Position numbers and translations under genes: made by a program. Source: Cohaesibacter sp. (GTDB lineage Bacteria; Pseudomonadota; Alphaproteobacteria; Rhizobiales; Cohaesibacteraceae). Taken from it: a stretch of 56,488 nt of DNA. The stretch lies in NCBI GenBank assembly GCA_025800145.1, contig JAOXSH010000121.1, positions 1 to 56,488 of the forward strand, read 5' to 3'. The notes under the pieces are model-generated. The model saw only the letters and a list, made by a program, of their open reading frames with translations, ran no database searches and had not been told where the DNA came from. Numbering within the stretch: position 1 is the stretch's first letter; each line of letters opens with the position of its first letter. Positions 27,623 to 37,632 of the stretch are shown here, piece by piece.

Positions 27623-28045
27623 ATGATTGAAGGCGTCAGCCATATCACTTTTGTGGTCAAGGATCTGGAGCGGATGAGCCACTTTCTGCTTCAGATTTTT
27701 GAGGCCCGTGAGGTTTATGCCTCTGGTGAAGATTGCTTTTCGCTCTCACAGGAAAAGTTTTTTCTGATTGGCACTCAATGGATTGCCATCATGCAAGGTG
27801 AAGCGTTGCCAGAGCGCAGTTATAATCATGTGGCCTTTAAAATTGATGAGGCTGATTTTGAGCGCTATTACAAGCGGTTAAAAGACTATGGTGCCGATAT
27901 TCTGCCGCCCCGGCCTCGGGTTGAGGGAGAGGGGCGCTCGCTCTATTTCTATGATCATGACAATCATCTTTTTGAGCTGCATACAGGCACGTTAGACCAG
28001 CGCCTGGCTCGTTATCAAAGGGGTAAGGGTGGTGCGGCTGAATAG
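27623..28045 (+). CDS. fosX: FosX-type fosfomycin hydrolase (VOC superfamily)
   Basis: Probable Mn-dependent epoxide hydrolase that opens the oxirane of fosfomycin with water. ATG 27623 gives 140 aa; 16 upstream codons from 27575 are not conserved. The metal ligands known in Fos enzymes fall at the expected places: His7 (GVSHITF), His69 (SYNHVAF) and Glu118 (LFELH). Glu44, the general base of FosX, is present in LSQEKFF. The surrounding text (RPRVEGEGRSLYFYDHDNHLFELH) matches FosX closely as I remember it from Listeria and Mesorhizobium. Native substrate and resistance level are not shown by sequence. Convergent with rnd, 12 bp apart. Confidence 0.88.
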   Translation: MIEGVSHITFVVKDLERMSHFLLQIFEAREVYASGEDCFSLSQEKFFLIGTQWIAIMQGEALPERSYNHVAFKIDEADFERYYKRLKDYGADILPPRPRVEGEGRSLYFYDHDNHLFELHTGTLDQRLARYQRGKGGAAE

Positions 28046-28057
28046 CAAAAGTTTTTC

Positions 28058-29272
28058 TTATGCTTTGGCGGCGCGCTTGGTACGTCTTGGCCGTGGTTTG
28101 GGCTTTTCCGGCAGAATGGGGGGATCAACCTCGATGATTGCCACGCGCTTTCCTTCCAGACGCATGGCAATTTCGCCGGTTTTGATTTTTAGGGCATATT
28201 GGCCAAATAATTCATGACGCCAACCTTTGAGCGCGGGGACATCTGCCTCATCGCTACAGGCGATTTTTTCCAGATCATCAACCGTTGCCACAACCTTTGC
28301 TGCAACGCCATGTTTCTCGCATGTCAGTTTCAGCAAAACTTTCATCAAATCCACAGCGGCGCCGGAGCCTTCTGGCTGATTTTTACCTTTGGGCAGGATT
28401 GGCAAATCCTCTTTGGGGATGGCATCAACCTGACGCATGATGTCCAGCAAGTCCTGTGCCGCTTTGGAGCGTTCATAGCCCTTTGAGAGGGAGCGCAAAG
28501 CCGACAGTCCGCTGGCATCTTTGGGTTGTTGCATGGCCAATTCAAAAATGGCTTCGTCTTTAAGAATGCGGCTGCGCGGGACATTGCGCTCTTGTGCCGC
28601 TTCTTCGCGCCATTTGGCCAGCATTTGCAGCGCTGCAAATTCCTTTGGTTTGCGGATGCGCAATTTCATACGCTTCCAGGCGGCATGTGGCTCTGTATAA
28701 TAGGTGTCAGGAGAGGTCAGGATTTCCATTTCCTCGGCAACCCAGTGAGAGCGATTTTGTTCTTCAAGATTGGCCCGCAAAGCGTGATAGACATCGCGCA
28801 GATGGGTGACATCTGCCAGCGCATAATTCAGCTGCTTTTCGGTGAGGGGACGACGGGACCAATCGGTGAAGCGGGACGATTTGTCGATGCGGTTTCCGGT
28901 GAGGCGAAACACCAGCTGATCATAGGAAATGGAATCACCAAAGCCGCAAACCATGGCCGCGACCTGACTGTCGAACATGGGATGAGGGATCAGCTTTCCA
29001 AGATGATAGATGATTTCAACATCCTGACGGCCTGCATGAAAGACCTTGACGACGCTCTCATTATTCATCAACTCAAAAAAGGGAGCAAGATCAATGTCCT
29101 CTGCCAGTGGATCGACGATGACAGCATCATCGGGGCCGGCAATCTGGATCAAGCATAATTTCGGCCAATAGGTCGTTTCTCGCAGAAATTCTGTATCTAC
29201 GGTCACGTAATCATGGATGGCAAAGGCGGTACAGGCGGCTGCCAGTTCGGCAGTAGAGGATATGATCTTCAT
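28058..29272 (-). CDS. rnd: Ribonuclease D
   Basis: A 3'-5' exoribonuclease in tRNA maturation. The 404-aa protein has the DEDDy exonuclease motifs: DxE in YVTVDTEFLRE, the second Asp in HAGRQDVEII, and Yx3D in LNYALADVTHLRD. An HRDC domain follows around residues 210-290 (FAALQMLAKWREEAAQERNVPRSRILKDEAI). The C-terminus is a basic tail (PKPRPRRTKRAAKA). The gene is divergent from aspS, its usual rhizobial neighbour. Confidence 0.94.
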   Translation of the reverse strand: MKIISSTAELAAACTAFAIHDYVTVDTEFLRETTYWPKLCLIQIAGPDDAVIVDPLAEDIDLAPFFELMNNESVVKVFHAGRQDVEIIYHLGKLIPHPMFDSQVAAMVCGFGDSISYDQLVFRLTGNRIDKSSRFTDWSRRPLTEKQLNYALADVTHLRDVYHALRANLEEQNRSHWVAEEMEILTSPDTYYTEPHAAWKRMKLRIRKPKEFAALQMLAKWREEAAQERNVPRSRILKDEAIFELAMQQPKDASGLSALRSLSKGYERSKAAQDLLDIMRQVDAIPKEDLPILPKGKNQPEGSGAAVDLMKVLLKLTCEKHGVAAKVVATVDDLEKIACSDEADVPALKGWRHELFGQYALKIKTGEIAMRLEGKRVAIIEVDPPILPEKPKPRPRRTKRAAKA

Positions 29273-29566
29273 TGCAGACGCTTATAGCGAACAAATTGCC
29301 ACTTGTCGCCCCACCGGGGCAACTTTCCTGTCATAAATTTTGATGACCTTCTATGCTTTGGATAGCCTGTCTTTGCTTTTGACTTGGCGGTTTTTAATAA
29401 AAAATCTCTTTCTGTTTGTCTGTTTTGGGAAAAAAGATGAGAAAAGACCAAGGATTGTGACAGATCCCTTGACTATCGCAGCGCATAAGGGCAGGGTCCA
29501 GCCAAATCTTCAGGGCGGCCAACAGGTGCGCCCCTTTTGTCGTGACACATTATCAGGGTTCAATTC

Positions 29567-31348
29567 ATGCATCCTTATCGCAGCCATACTTGTGGCGATC
29601 TTCGTGAAAGCCATGTCGGCGAGACGGTTCGCCTTTCCGGTTGGGTTCACCGTGTTCGTGACCATGGTGGTCTTCTCTTCATCGATCTTCGCGACCAATA
29701 TGGTTTGACGCAGGTGGTGGCCGATCCTGATTCTCCTGCCTTTGCTCTGGCCGAGACCGTTCGCGGTGAATGGTGCATCATGGTGGAAGGGGAGGTAAAG
29801 GCCCGCACCGAGGACACGGTCAATGAGAATTTGCCAACCGGCAAAATCGAGATGTTCATTTCCAATATGGAAATTCTCGGCTCTTCCAAAGAATTGCCTT
29901 TGCCGGTCTTTGGCGAACCTGATTATCCTGAAGATATTCGTCTGAAATACCGTTTTCTGGATCTGCGTCGCGAAACCATGCATGCCAATATCCTCAAACG
30001 CTCTCAGGTGATGTCTGCGGCCCGTCGCCGCATGGGCGAAATTGGTTTTAACGAGTTCCAGACACCCATTCTGACCGCCTCTTCCCCGGAAGGCGCGCGC
30101 GACTTTATGGTGCCATCGCGCATTCATCCTGGTAAATTTTTTGCGCTGCCACAGGCGCCTCAGCAATTCAAGCAATTGTTGATGGTGGCGGGCTTTGATA
30201 AATATTTCCAGATCGCGCCTTGCTTCCGTGATGAAGACCCGCGCGCCGATCGTCTGCCGGGTGAATTTTATCAGCTCGATATGGAAATGAGCTTTGTTGA
30301 GCAGGATGACGTTTTGAACACCATGGAACCTGTGATTCGTGGTTTGTTTGAAGAATTTGCAGACGGCAAGCCTGTAACCCAAGATTTTCCACGCATTCCT
30401 TATGCCACGGCGTTGCGCAAATATGGCTCTGATAAGCCTGATCTGCGTATTCCGATTGAGATTGAAGAAGTGTCCGACCATTTCCGTGGCTCCGGTTTCA
30501 AGATCTTTGCGCGTATGCTGGAAGAAGATCACAATGAGGTTTGGGCCATTCCGGCAAAAACCGGCGGTGCGCGGACCTTCTGTGACCGCATGAACAGCTG
30601 GGCACAATCTGAGGGTCAGCCGGGTCTTGGCTATATTTTCTGGCGTAAAAAAGATGATGGCTCCATGGAAGGGGCCGGCCCATTGGCCAAAAATATTGGG
30701 GCCGAGCGCACCGAAGCCATCCGTGAGCAGCTGGGTCTGGATGCTGGTGATGCCTGCTTCTTTGTGGCGGGTGATCCAAAGAAATTCTATGACTTTGCAG
30801 GCAAAGCGCGTGTGCGGGTTGGCGAAGAGCTGGATTTGATCGACCGTGATCGGTTCGAGCTATGCTGGATTGTCGATTTCCCAATGTATGAATGGAATGA
30901 GGAAGAAGGCAAAGTTGACTTCTCTCATAATCCGTTTTCCATGCCAGAAGGTGGTTTGGAAGGGCTTGAAAAGACCGATCCGCTTGAGCTGAACGCCTAT
31001 CAATATGACATTGCCTGTAACGGTTATGAGCTTGGCTCTGGCGCGATCCGTAACCACAATCCCCAAATCATGAAAAAGGCTTTCGAGATTGCCGGTTATG
31101 ACGAGGCTGTGCTTGAAGAGCGCTTTGGCGGCATGTATCGGGCTTTCCAATATGGTGCCCCTCCACATGGCGGTATGGCACTGGGCATGGAGCGTATCAT
31201 TATGCTTCTGTGTGGTAAGCCAAACTTGCGCGAAATCACACTCTTCCCAATGAATCAGCAGGCAGAGGATTTGCTCATGGGTGCGCCGTCAGAAGCCACC
31301 AATCAGCAACTTCGCGATTTGCATTTGCGCCTGAATTTGCCTGAATAA
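29567..31348 (+). CDS. aspS: Aspartyl-tRNA synthetase
   Basis: Class II synthetase, 593 aa. An N-terminal OB-fold anticodon-binding domain ([23 protein letters not shown]) is followed by the catalytic core: flipping-loop region [13 protein letters not shown], motif 2 [21 protein letters not shown], the bacterial GAD insertion ([13 protein letters not shown]...), and motif 3 [14 protein letters not shown]. Probably non-discriminating (Asp/Asn), as in most alphaproteobacteria; sequence alone does not prove it. It ends 43 bp before a bidirectional terminator. Confidence 0.96.
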   Translation: MHPYRSHTCGDLRESHVGETVRLSGWVHRVRDHGGLLFIDLRDQYGLTQVVADPDSPAFALAETVRGEWCIMVEGEVKARTEDTVNENLPTGKIEMFISNMEILGSSKELPLPVFGEPDYPEDIRLKYRFLDLRRETMHANILKRSQVMSAARRRMGEIGFNEFQTPILTASSPEGARDFMVPSRIHPGKFFALPQAPQQFKQLLMVAGFDKYFQIAPCFRDEDPRADRLPGEFYQLDMEMSFVEQDDVLNTMEPVIRGLFEEFADGKPVTQDFPRIPYATALRKYGSDKPDLRIPIEIEEVSDHFRGSGFKIFARMLEEDHNEVWAIPAKTGGARTFCDRMNSWAQSEGQPGLGYIFWRKKDDGSMEGAGPLAKNIGAERTEAIREQLGLDAGDACFFVAGDPKKFYDFAGKARVRVGEELDLIDRDRFELCWIVDFPMYEWNEEEGKVDFSHNPFSMPEGGLEGLEKTDPLELNAYQYDIACNGYELGSGAIRNHNPQIMKKAFEIAGYDEAVLEERFGGMYRAFQYGAPPHGGMALGMERIIMLLCGKPNLREITLFPMNQQAEDLLMGAPSEATNQQLRDLHLRLNLPE

Positions 31349-31391
31349 GGTTTGCCAAAATACAATCTGGCATCTTTCTGATGTGATATGA

Positions 31392-31426
31392 AAAAGCCGG
31401 GGTCAGATTATCTGATCCCGGCTTTT
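31392..31426. terminator. Bidirectional terminator aspS / unknown gene
   Basis: AAAAGCCGGGGTCAGA pairs with TCTGATCCCGGCTTTT across a TTA loop; both strands run into T-stretches. It separates aspS (+) from the convergent gene ending at 31447 (-). Confidence 0.88.
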
Positions 31427-31446
31427 CTGTGCGTTGGTTGATGTCT

Positions 31447-33627
31447 TTATAAATCGTTGACTTTCACATCGATCTTGAGGATTTCGGGTAAAATTTGTGG
31501 CCCGGTTGCCAGCACGCCAAGAATTTGCGCCATCGGAATGGGGCTGGTTGGGGCCAGAGCAATTTGCAGGCTTTGCGGATTTTGCATAAAGGTACTGATT
31601 TGAGCGCTCACATGCTTTGCAAATGTCGCTGTTGTGTAAGCTGCTAACATGGTTTGCACTTGAGCGGGCACTATTGCTTGCATTTGGTCAGATGATAAGC
31701 CGCTCATCAGCCCGGCCAGATTGATCAAGGCTGACAATCCACCCTGATTTTCAAGATTTAAGTCACTGGGCAGGATAGAGGCTGTCGCCATGGCCTGTGC
31801 GGCCCTATCTGGGTTGGCGAGATAGGCGCGTTTTATGCCACCAAATCCGATTGCCCCGCTTAATTTAGCGATTTGGGGCAAATCAATGATCAAAGGATCT
31901 AGGCTATAGGTTTCTTTTTGCGCGTCCCAGTTCATTTCGATGGACTGGTTTAACGTCAATTCGTTCATATTCAGCTGGTTCATAAGGCTTTGGGCCAGCG
32001 GATGTGTGAGCATGGCGCGTGATAGGGTAAGCTGGTCCGCCTCTATTCGCAAATGGGCAGGAATGGTCAAACCTGCTGTTTTGACCGCCAGCTCAATATC
32101 TTTGGCTGTGATCTTGCTGCCTTTGTTATCTTCAAAAGCCAAATCCTCGAGACCGATTTCCAGCTGAGGCGGGAAGGCTTTGGCGATTTCTTCTGGCGTT
32201 GGGGGGGCTGTGCCTGCTTCTTCTTTTAGAAACAGAGCTGTGAGATCTTCATGATTGGGAAATTTGAGATTGGTAATGGCAAATTTGCCCAAGCTCGCTT
32301 GTGCATTCGGCTTGGCTTTGAAGCTGAGGGCGTTAAGGGAAAACTCCTCCATACCATCCGCATTGAGATTGGTCAGGAGCAGTTTCTCCAAATTGATTTC
32401 ACGAGGCTCTTGATTGTTTTTTGTCTGTGTCAGATCCAGCGCTTTGATAGGGCCTGCTTCAATACGCTCTAACGAGATAGAGGAGAGGAGCGCAAAATAG
32501 GCCTTTGTGAGGTTTCTGTTTGTTTCCCGATCCAGCTCGTTGCTTGCTTTTAATTGTGGAAGGGCGGCTTCCAATTCGCGCAAAAGATAAGTCTCTGGTT
32601 GTTTGACCTTGATATTTTTCTGATCTATTGCAGCGATTGAGAGTTCAAAACCGTTTTCCCCTTGTGTATTGATCGGGCCGACCGAACCGGCATTTAAGGC
32701 CTCTTTATAGCCGTCAAATTTTGGCATACCGGGATCGAACAAAGACCAGATCGCGCCTATATCCAGATTTTGATAGTTGATTTCATCGATATGATAGGAG
32801 ATTTTGGTGGGAAAGGCCTCTAGCTCTTCTGGCTTTAGATCGTCCGGAAAATGGGCTCTATTGTTGGTTTCCCCTGTTTGATAGGCTTGCGTGATGCTGC
32901 CGATTTTGCCATCTGCAATGTCACGGATCGTGATGGGGCCGTGGGTCTCGCGTTGAAAGACTTCTCCATTTGATAGTTTGTGAATGCCTTTTTGCACTGG
33001 CGTTATGCTTTCGCCAATTTTGCTTTTCATAAGGACGGGGCGCAGATAGGCAAGAAAGCTGGTAAAAGGTTTGGCCGGATCCGCCACAAATTTGCCCATG
33101 AAGGGGAAGGAGCCGTCGCTCAAAATTTGGCTGCCCTGCATGGTAATGTGGGTGGTTTGATTGCTTTGAGCCTCATGGGATTGCAAATTGATTGTGATTT
33201 CTGCGTTATCACTTTGAAAATGTTCAAAAGTGTAACCACTGCCGCTGGTATCTTTCAGCCCTTTATAGCTGATTTTTGGCGCTTTATAGGTGACATTTAA
33301 TGCCAGAAAAGCGCCATCTTCCTTTTGCGGTTCTTGCGGCTCGTTCGTTGATAAGGGTATCGGTGTTGGCGGGAACATGGCCAGCCAATTGTTGCTCTCG
33401 TCCCATTTAAAGGCAAAATTGATTGTGAAATTTGTCGCTGTCAGGATGTCATTTGTTTCGTCATAGCTGTTGCTATCGACTTGTGCGCTTAAAAAACCGG
33501 ATTGGTTATAATCGTCCAAAATATGCTTGAAGGTGTCTTGTGCGATGGTTTGCGCATAGCTCGCATGGCTCCATGTCACAGAGCTGGAGGCGATGAGGTA
33601 CAGGATCGAGAGGTTTGCAAAACGCAT
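31447..33627 (-). CDS. Large secreted protein of unknown function
   Basis: A 726-aa protein with an N-terminal Sec signal (MRFANLSILYLIASSSVTWSHASYAQ) from ATG 33627, which has TTTGGAG 6 nt upstream; a TTG four codons earlier is less likely. The mature part is acidic, rich in Asn, Gln, Leu and Thr, with no transmembrane helix in the middle or C-terminus. Many short strands of alternating hydrophobicity (e.g. FEHFQSDNAEITINLQSH, FSLNALSFKAKPNAQASLG) suggest a repetitive beta-rich periplasmic or outer-membrane protein, in the style of AsmA or YdgA (DUF945) proteins. No family is certain. It is divergent from the first CSS-EAL gene. Confidence 0.78.
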   Translation of the reverse strand: MRFANLSILYLIASSSVTWSHASYAQTIAQDTFKHILDDYNQSGFLSAQVDSNSYDETNDILTATNFTINFAFKWDESNNWLAMFPPTPIPLSTNEPQEPQKEDGAFLALNVTYKAPKISYKGLKDTSGSGYTFEHFQSDNAEITINLQSHEAQSNQTTHITMQGSQILSDGSFPFMGKFVADPAKPFTSFLAYLRPVLMKSKIGESITPVQKGIHKLSNGEVFQRETHGPITIRDIADGKIGSITQAYQTGETNNRAHFPDDLKPEELEAFPTKISYHIDEINYQNLDIGAIWSLFDPGMPKFDGYKEALNAGSVGPINTQGENGFELSIAAIDQKNIKVKQPETYLLRELEAALPQLKASNELDRETNRNLTKAYFALLSSISLERIEAGPIKALDLTQTKNNQEPREINLEKLLLTNLNADGMEEFSLNALSFKAKPNAQASLGKFAITNLKFPNHEDLTALFLKEEAGTAPPTPEEIAKAFPPQLEIGLEDLAFEDNKGSKITAKDIELAVKTAGLTIPAHLRIEADQLTLSRAMLTHPLAQSLMNQLNMNELTLNQSIEMNWDAQKETYSLDPLIIDLPQIAKLSGAIGFGGIKRAYLANPDRAAQAMATASILPSDLNLENQGGLSALINLAGLMSGLSSDQMQAIVPAQVQTMLAAYTTATFAKHVSAQISTFMQNPQSLQIALAPTSPIPMAQILGVLATGPQILPEILKIDVKVNDL

Positions 33628-33903
33628 AAAAAACTCCAAATAGGATGAAGAGGCGGGGTTTTATATAAGCCAGTATGATTGTGAAATAGGCGCAGAATAT
33701 GACTGGAATACATATTTTGTATCTCATCTTTTTACTTCTTTATGGATCCAGTTTTTTTGTTTGAGCGAACGACGGTATAGTCTTATCTATATCCGTAATT
33801 TTACGGGTAAGTATGGTGTTTTTCTATAATGATTTCGGTAGGTTAATGCCCTGTTAGTGACCTTTCTCTATATTTTGTACTGAATTTAAAGAGAGAGAGA
33901 CGT

Positions 33904-35559
33904 GTGAATAGGCGTTTGAGATCTGCAATTTTGCTGGTTTTGGGAGGGGTGCTGGGGCTTGTACCGGTTCTGGCGGCCAATCTGTTCATGCGTGATTATG
34001 TGCGCTCTCAGGCAGAAGAGCGCCTGATGTTGGCCTCTGAGCGCTTGTTGAAAAATGTAGAGCAGGTGGTGCAGGAAGCAATCGATGTTTTCTCAACATT
34101 GCCTCATTATCGGGTGCCCGATTGTACACCAGATTTGCGCCAAGCCTTTTTGTCTGCGCAAGTGCGTCATCATATCCTGCATGATGTTGGTCTTTACAAT
34201 GTCAATACGGGTGAGATGTATTGCACCGCTTTGCGCGGGGCTATTCAGTTTCGGGCTATGTCCAAAGCCGTGACAGGACGAGTCGATCATCTGAAATATC
34301 AATCTGTTTATGAAGATATGGCCAATAAGCGCGGCTTGCTGGTGCGTTGGCAATTTTCTGATGAGCTGGCCATTGGGGGCTTTATTCCTGATGATCACTT
34401 GATCCTCAATTCAATGCCGGTTGAATATGCCAGTGCTGCCAGTGTGTCGGTGATGCTGTCCAATGGTCCTGTGCTGGTCGAGACATCGCCTGAAATCCGC
34501 TATCGCGAAATGTCACCTTTTGCCAATTTTGAGCCAGATCCTGCATGGACCAAGGATATGATCAAGACAGTTTCGCGCTCTGAGCGCTATCCTGTGATGA
34601 TCTGGGCAGGGGTGCCGTTTGAGACGGTCTGGCTTACCTTTGCCGGTGCTATGGATTTGATCAATGGGTTGGCCATTTTAATGGGGGCCATGATCATCTT
34701 TTTCTTTGTGCGGCTGGGGATGAAAAAACAATCGCCCATCTTTAGCATTGAAGAAGGGATCAAAAAGCGGGAATTTATTCCTTATTATCAGCCCGTTGTC
34801 GATATTCAGACAGGCCGCCTTGCAGGCTGTGAGGTTTTGGTGCGTTGGCGCAAGCCTGATGGGGCCATCCTCTCGCCCGGAAGCTTCATTGACACGGCCG
34901 AGGCCACCGGTCTGGCTATGCCGATGACAACATTGTTGATGGAGCAGGTACAAGAAGATCTATCAGAGGCTTATGCAAACAATCCGACTTTGAAAGCTGG
35001 TATCAATCTGTTTAATCGTCATTTTGATGATCTGAGCGTTGTTGGCGATATTGAACGTATTTTTACCAATTCAGGGCTTAGGTTTTCTCAATTGATGTTT
35101 GAGGTAACAGAACGCCAACCATTGGAAAATCTGGATCGCGCCCGCGCGATTATTGCCCGTATTCAGAAGCTGGGGGCCAAAGTTGCTTTGGATGATGCAG
35201 GCACCGGGCATGGCGGTTTTGCCTATCTTCAAAAGCTTGGCATGGATGTGATCAAGATCGACAAGTTATTTGTCGATGCGATCGAACCGGGTGTTGAAAC
35301 TGTGCCGATTGTGGATTCTTTGACCCAAATGGCCAAAGGCATGGATATGACAGTTGTTGCCGAAGGGGTGGAAAATGACGAGCAGCTTGATTATCTGCGC
35401 AAAATTGGCGTCCATCATGCGCAAGGATATCTGTTTGCGCCAGCCTTGCCTGCCAAAGCTTTTTTGGGCCTGATTGATGCCATTGGCATGTTTGGCGATA
35501 CGAAGGCATCCTTGCAACAGGGTGACGAGTCTGTGATGCAGCAGGTAGTGAATGTGTAA
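33904..35559 (+). CDS. CSS-motif EAL-domain c-di-GMP phosphodiesterase (1)
   Basis: Probable inner-membrane enzyme that hydrolyses cyclic di-GMP. GTG 33904 with GAGAGAGA upstream gives 551 aa: a helix at residues 9-28, a periplasmic CSS-motif domain with Cys74 (PDCTPD) and Cys107 (MYCTALRG), a second helix around 240-265, and a cytoplasmic EAL domain from about 280. Catalytic residues look complete: E in CEVLVRW, N in INLF, E in FEVTE, DD in LDDAGTG, K in IKIDK, E in VAEGVE and Q in QGYLF. EVL replaces EAL and CTA replaces CSS. A paralogue follows. Confidence 0.9.
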   Translation: MNRRLRSAILLVLGGVLGLVPVLAANLFMRDYVRSQAEERLMLASERLLKNVEQVVQEAIDVFSTLPHYRVPDCTPDLRQAFLSAQVRHHILHDVGLYNVNTGEMYCTALRGAIQFRAMSKAVTGRVDHLKYQSVYEDMANKRGLLVRWQFSDELAIGGFIPDDHLILNSMPVEYASAASVSVMLSNGPVLVETSPEIRYREMSPFANFEPDPAWTKDMIKTVSRSERYPVMIWAGVPFETVWLTFAGAMDLINGLAILMGAMIIFFFVRLGMKKQSPIFSIEEGIKKREFIPYYQPVVDIQTGRLAGCEVLVRWRKPDGAILSPGSFIDTAEATGLAMPMTTLLMEQVQEDLSEAYANNPTLKAGINLFNRHFDDLSVVGDIERIFTNSGLRFSQLMFEVTERQPLENLDRARAIIARIQKLGAKVALDDAGTGHGGFAYLQKLGMDVIKIDKLFVDAIEPGVETVPIVDSLTQMAKGMDMTVVAEGVENDEQLDYLRKIGVHHAQGYLFAPALPAKAFLGLIDAIGMFGDTKASLQQGDESVMQQVVNV

Positions 35560-35731
35560 CCATATTTGGGCTTTCGCATTTTTAAAGACTGCGGATTGGT
35601 GATAGCGAGGCTTTATTATCTGAATATTTAAGAAAATTTGCGAGACTGGTTGCAACAATGTCAGACTGGCGGGGCTTTGGTCTGGCGGGGCGTCATGCCT
35701 TTTTGGGGACAGATTGACTAACTGAGATTTC

Positions 35732-37363
35732 ATGATCAGGAATGGCAAAAAAATAGCGGCTTATATGGGAGCAGGCCTTGTCGGGGTGGCTTTGCTTGTT
35801 GTGTCTGCACACTCTATGCTGTCTTGGCAAGCGCAGCGCACAGCAGAGGCTGATTTGAAAGCCTCTGCTCAATTGATGCTGGATCGCGCGTCTCATGCCA
35901 GTTTGAGTGCGATTGCTGCTTTGGATCGTTTGACTCAGAATACTGGCCTTTCCTGTACAACCGATCACCGGTTTTTGTTTAGCGATACGACACGCGCCCT
36001 GCCTTGGGTGGATACGATTGGTCTTGTCGATCGCAATGGCAATCTTGTTTGTACGGATATTGGTCAATCGTCCCGTCAAAGTGGTTTGTTGCCGCAATAT
36101 CAGGCCAATGCACCCGCTGTCAGTTTGTCGCTTTCAGGAGCGCAAGTTGACAAACTGTCTTTGCTGGTTGTGCGCCATATCAGCAATGGGCGGCGTTTGG
36201 TTGCCCGTGTTCCGGGAGAATTGCTGGAATTGGATCCGGTGCGCAATGATTTGCGCCGCTATCGCACAGCCATGTTGTCTTTGGGCAAAAATGCGCCTCT
36301 TTATTTGCATGAACCTATGCAGCCCTCGCAAGATGTTGCGGTCTCTGTGCGTGAAAAATCGGGTTTCCTGCCTTTTGAGGCCTCTGTCTCCATTCCCTCC
36401 GCTGCCCTTGAGGCCTCTGTTGCGGGGGAGAAAAAGATTATCAATCTGTTTGGAACATTGCTTGGGATCATTGCTCTTGCGGTTGGCTATATGATGGGGC
36501 GCTATCGACCTGATGAAGGGGACCGCATTCTCGATGCTCTCGATAATGGGGAATTTGAGGCTTACTTGCAGCCAATCATTGATTTGAAAAGTGGACGCAT
36601 CAATGGATGCGAGGTGCTGGCGCGTTGGAACCGGCTCGGTGGTGGTGCCATCATGCCCTATGAGTTTATTCCCACTGCTGAGCGCTTTGATCTGACCGAT
36701 GAAATTACCACGGCTATTTTTGAAGATGCGCGGGATTTGCTTGCGCCGATTATCGCTGATGAGGTGGATTTCAAGATTTCTTTCAATCTTTTTTCCAGCC
36801 AGTTGGCCAATGATGCGATTCTCACCGATATCAAGGCTGTGTTTGATGACTCCGGCATTGGCTATAACAACCTGGTCTTTGAAATTTCGGATCGGGTGCC
36901 ATTGAATGATACCGCGCAGGCCAAATATATCATCAAGGAAATACAGTCACTTGGCGCGCAGATTGCGATTGATGATGTGGGGGCAGGACATAGCGGGCTT
37001 TATAATCTGACAGAAATTCAGGTGGATATTTTAAAGCTCGATAAAATTTTGGTCGATTCCCTGAAACAGGGGCTGGTGGGCGCTGAGGTGGTCAACAGCC
37101 TGATTGATCTTGCATGCAATCTTGATATTGGTGTGGTGGCCGAAGGGGTTGAGACCGAAGAACAGCTTGAGCATTTGAAAAAACTTGGTGTTTCAACGGC
37201 TCAGGGCTATCTATTTTCTCCCGCTTTGCCGGGTAAGTCCTTTGTTGAGCTGGTTCTTGCCTCTCGCGGTGGAGCTGTTAAAAAAGTCAGCTCTGATGAG
37301 GCTGTTGAGCCGCTTGCGCAAGAGGTGGCTGACACCGAAGATGAAACCTCACAGGCCGCCTGA
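35732..37363 (+). CDS. CSS-motif EAL-domain c-di-GMP phosphodiesterase (2)
   Basis: A 543-aa paralogue of the preceding protein with the same layout: helix near residues 10-28, periplasmic domain with Cys75 (LSCTTD) and Cys107 (LVCTDI), helix near 236-257, EAL domain from about 265. Catalytic residues are present: E in CEVLARW, N in SFNLF, E in FEISD, DD in IDDVGAG, K in LKLDK, E in VAEGVE, Q in QGYLF. It ends in an acidic Ala/Glu-rich tail (EAVEPLAQEVADTEDET). The 172-bp gap from the first copy suggests separate control or a leader. The pair is a tandem duplication, now diverged. Confidence 0.9.
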   Translation: MIRNGKKIAAYMGAGLVGVALLVVSAHSMLSWQAQRTAEADLKASAQLMLDRASHASLSAIAALDRLTQNTGLSCTTDHRFLFSDTTRALPWVDTIGLVDRNGNLVCTDIGQSSRQSGLLPQYQANAPAVSLSLSGAQVDKLSLLVVRHISNGRRLVARVPGELLELDPVRNDLRRYRTAMLSLGKNAPLYLHEPMQPSQDVAVSVREKSGFLPFEASVSIPSAALEASVAGEKKIINLFGTLLGIIALAVGYMMGRYRPDEGDRILDALDNGEFEAYLQPIIDLKSGRINGCEVLARWNRLGGGAIMPYEFIPTAERFDLTDEITTAIFEDARDLLAPIIADEVDFKISFNLFSSQLANDAILTDIKAVFDDSGIGYNNLVFEISDRVPLNDTAQAKYIIKEIQSLGAQIAIDDVGAGHSGLYNLTEIQVDILKLDKILVDSLKQGLVGAEVVNSLIDLACNLDIGVVAEGVETEEQLEHLKKLGVSTAQGYLFSPALPGKSFVELVLASRGGAVKKVSSDEAVEPLAQEVADTEDETSQAA

Positions 37364-37632
37364 TTCTCTTTCGTTGTTTCTTATCCGAATAAGTTTTGAA
37401 CCCAAGGGTGGTTTCGTTCCTGTTATAGTGCCTTGAACTTAGCCGAAGGGCGGGGATTGCTGGAAAAAGTGGCACCCTGTGTCTCGTCATCTGTGGCAAG
37501 AGCGGGTAAACTTTCCCTCATACATCTATGAGAAAAAAGTCGTAGCCAGTTTTCCCTCGCGTTCCTTGCCTTGATCTTTGTCGGCACAGGACTTTCTGGC
37601 TGCATTTGCTAGTATAAAGGAGCCTCTTATCT

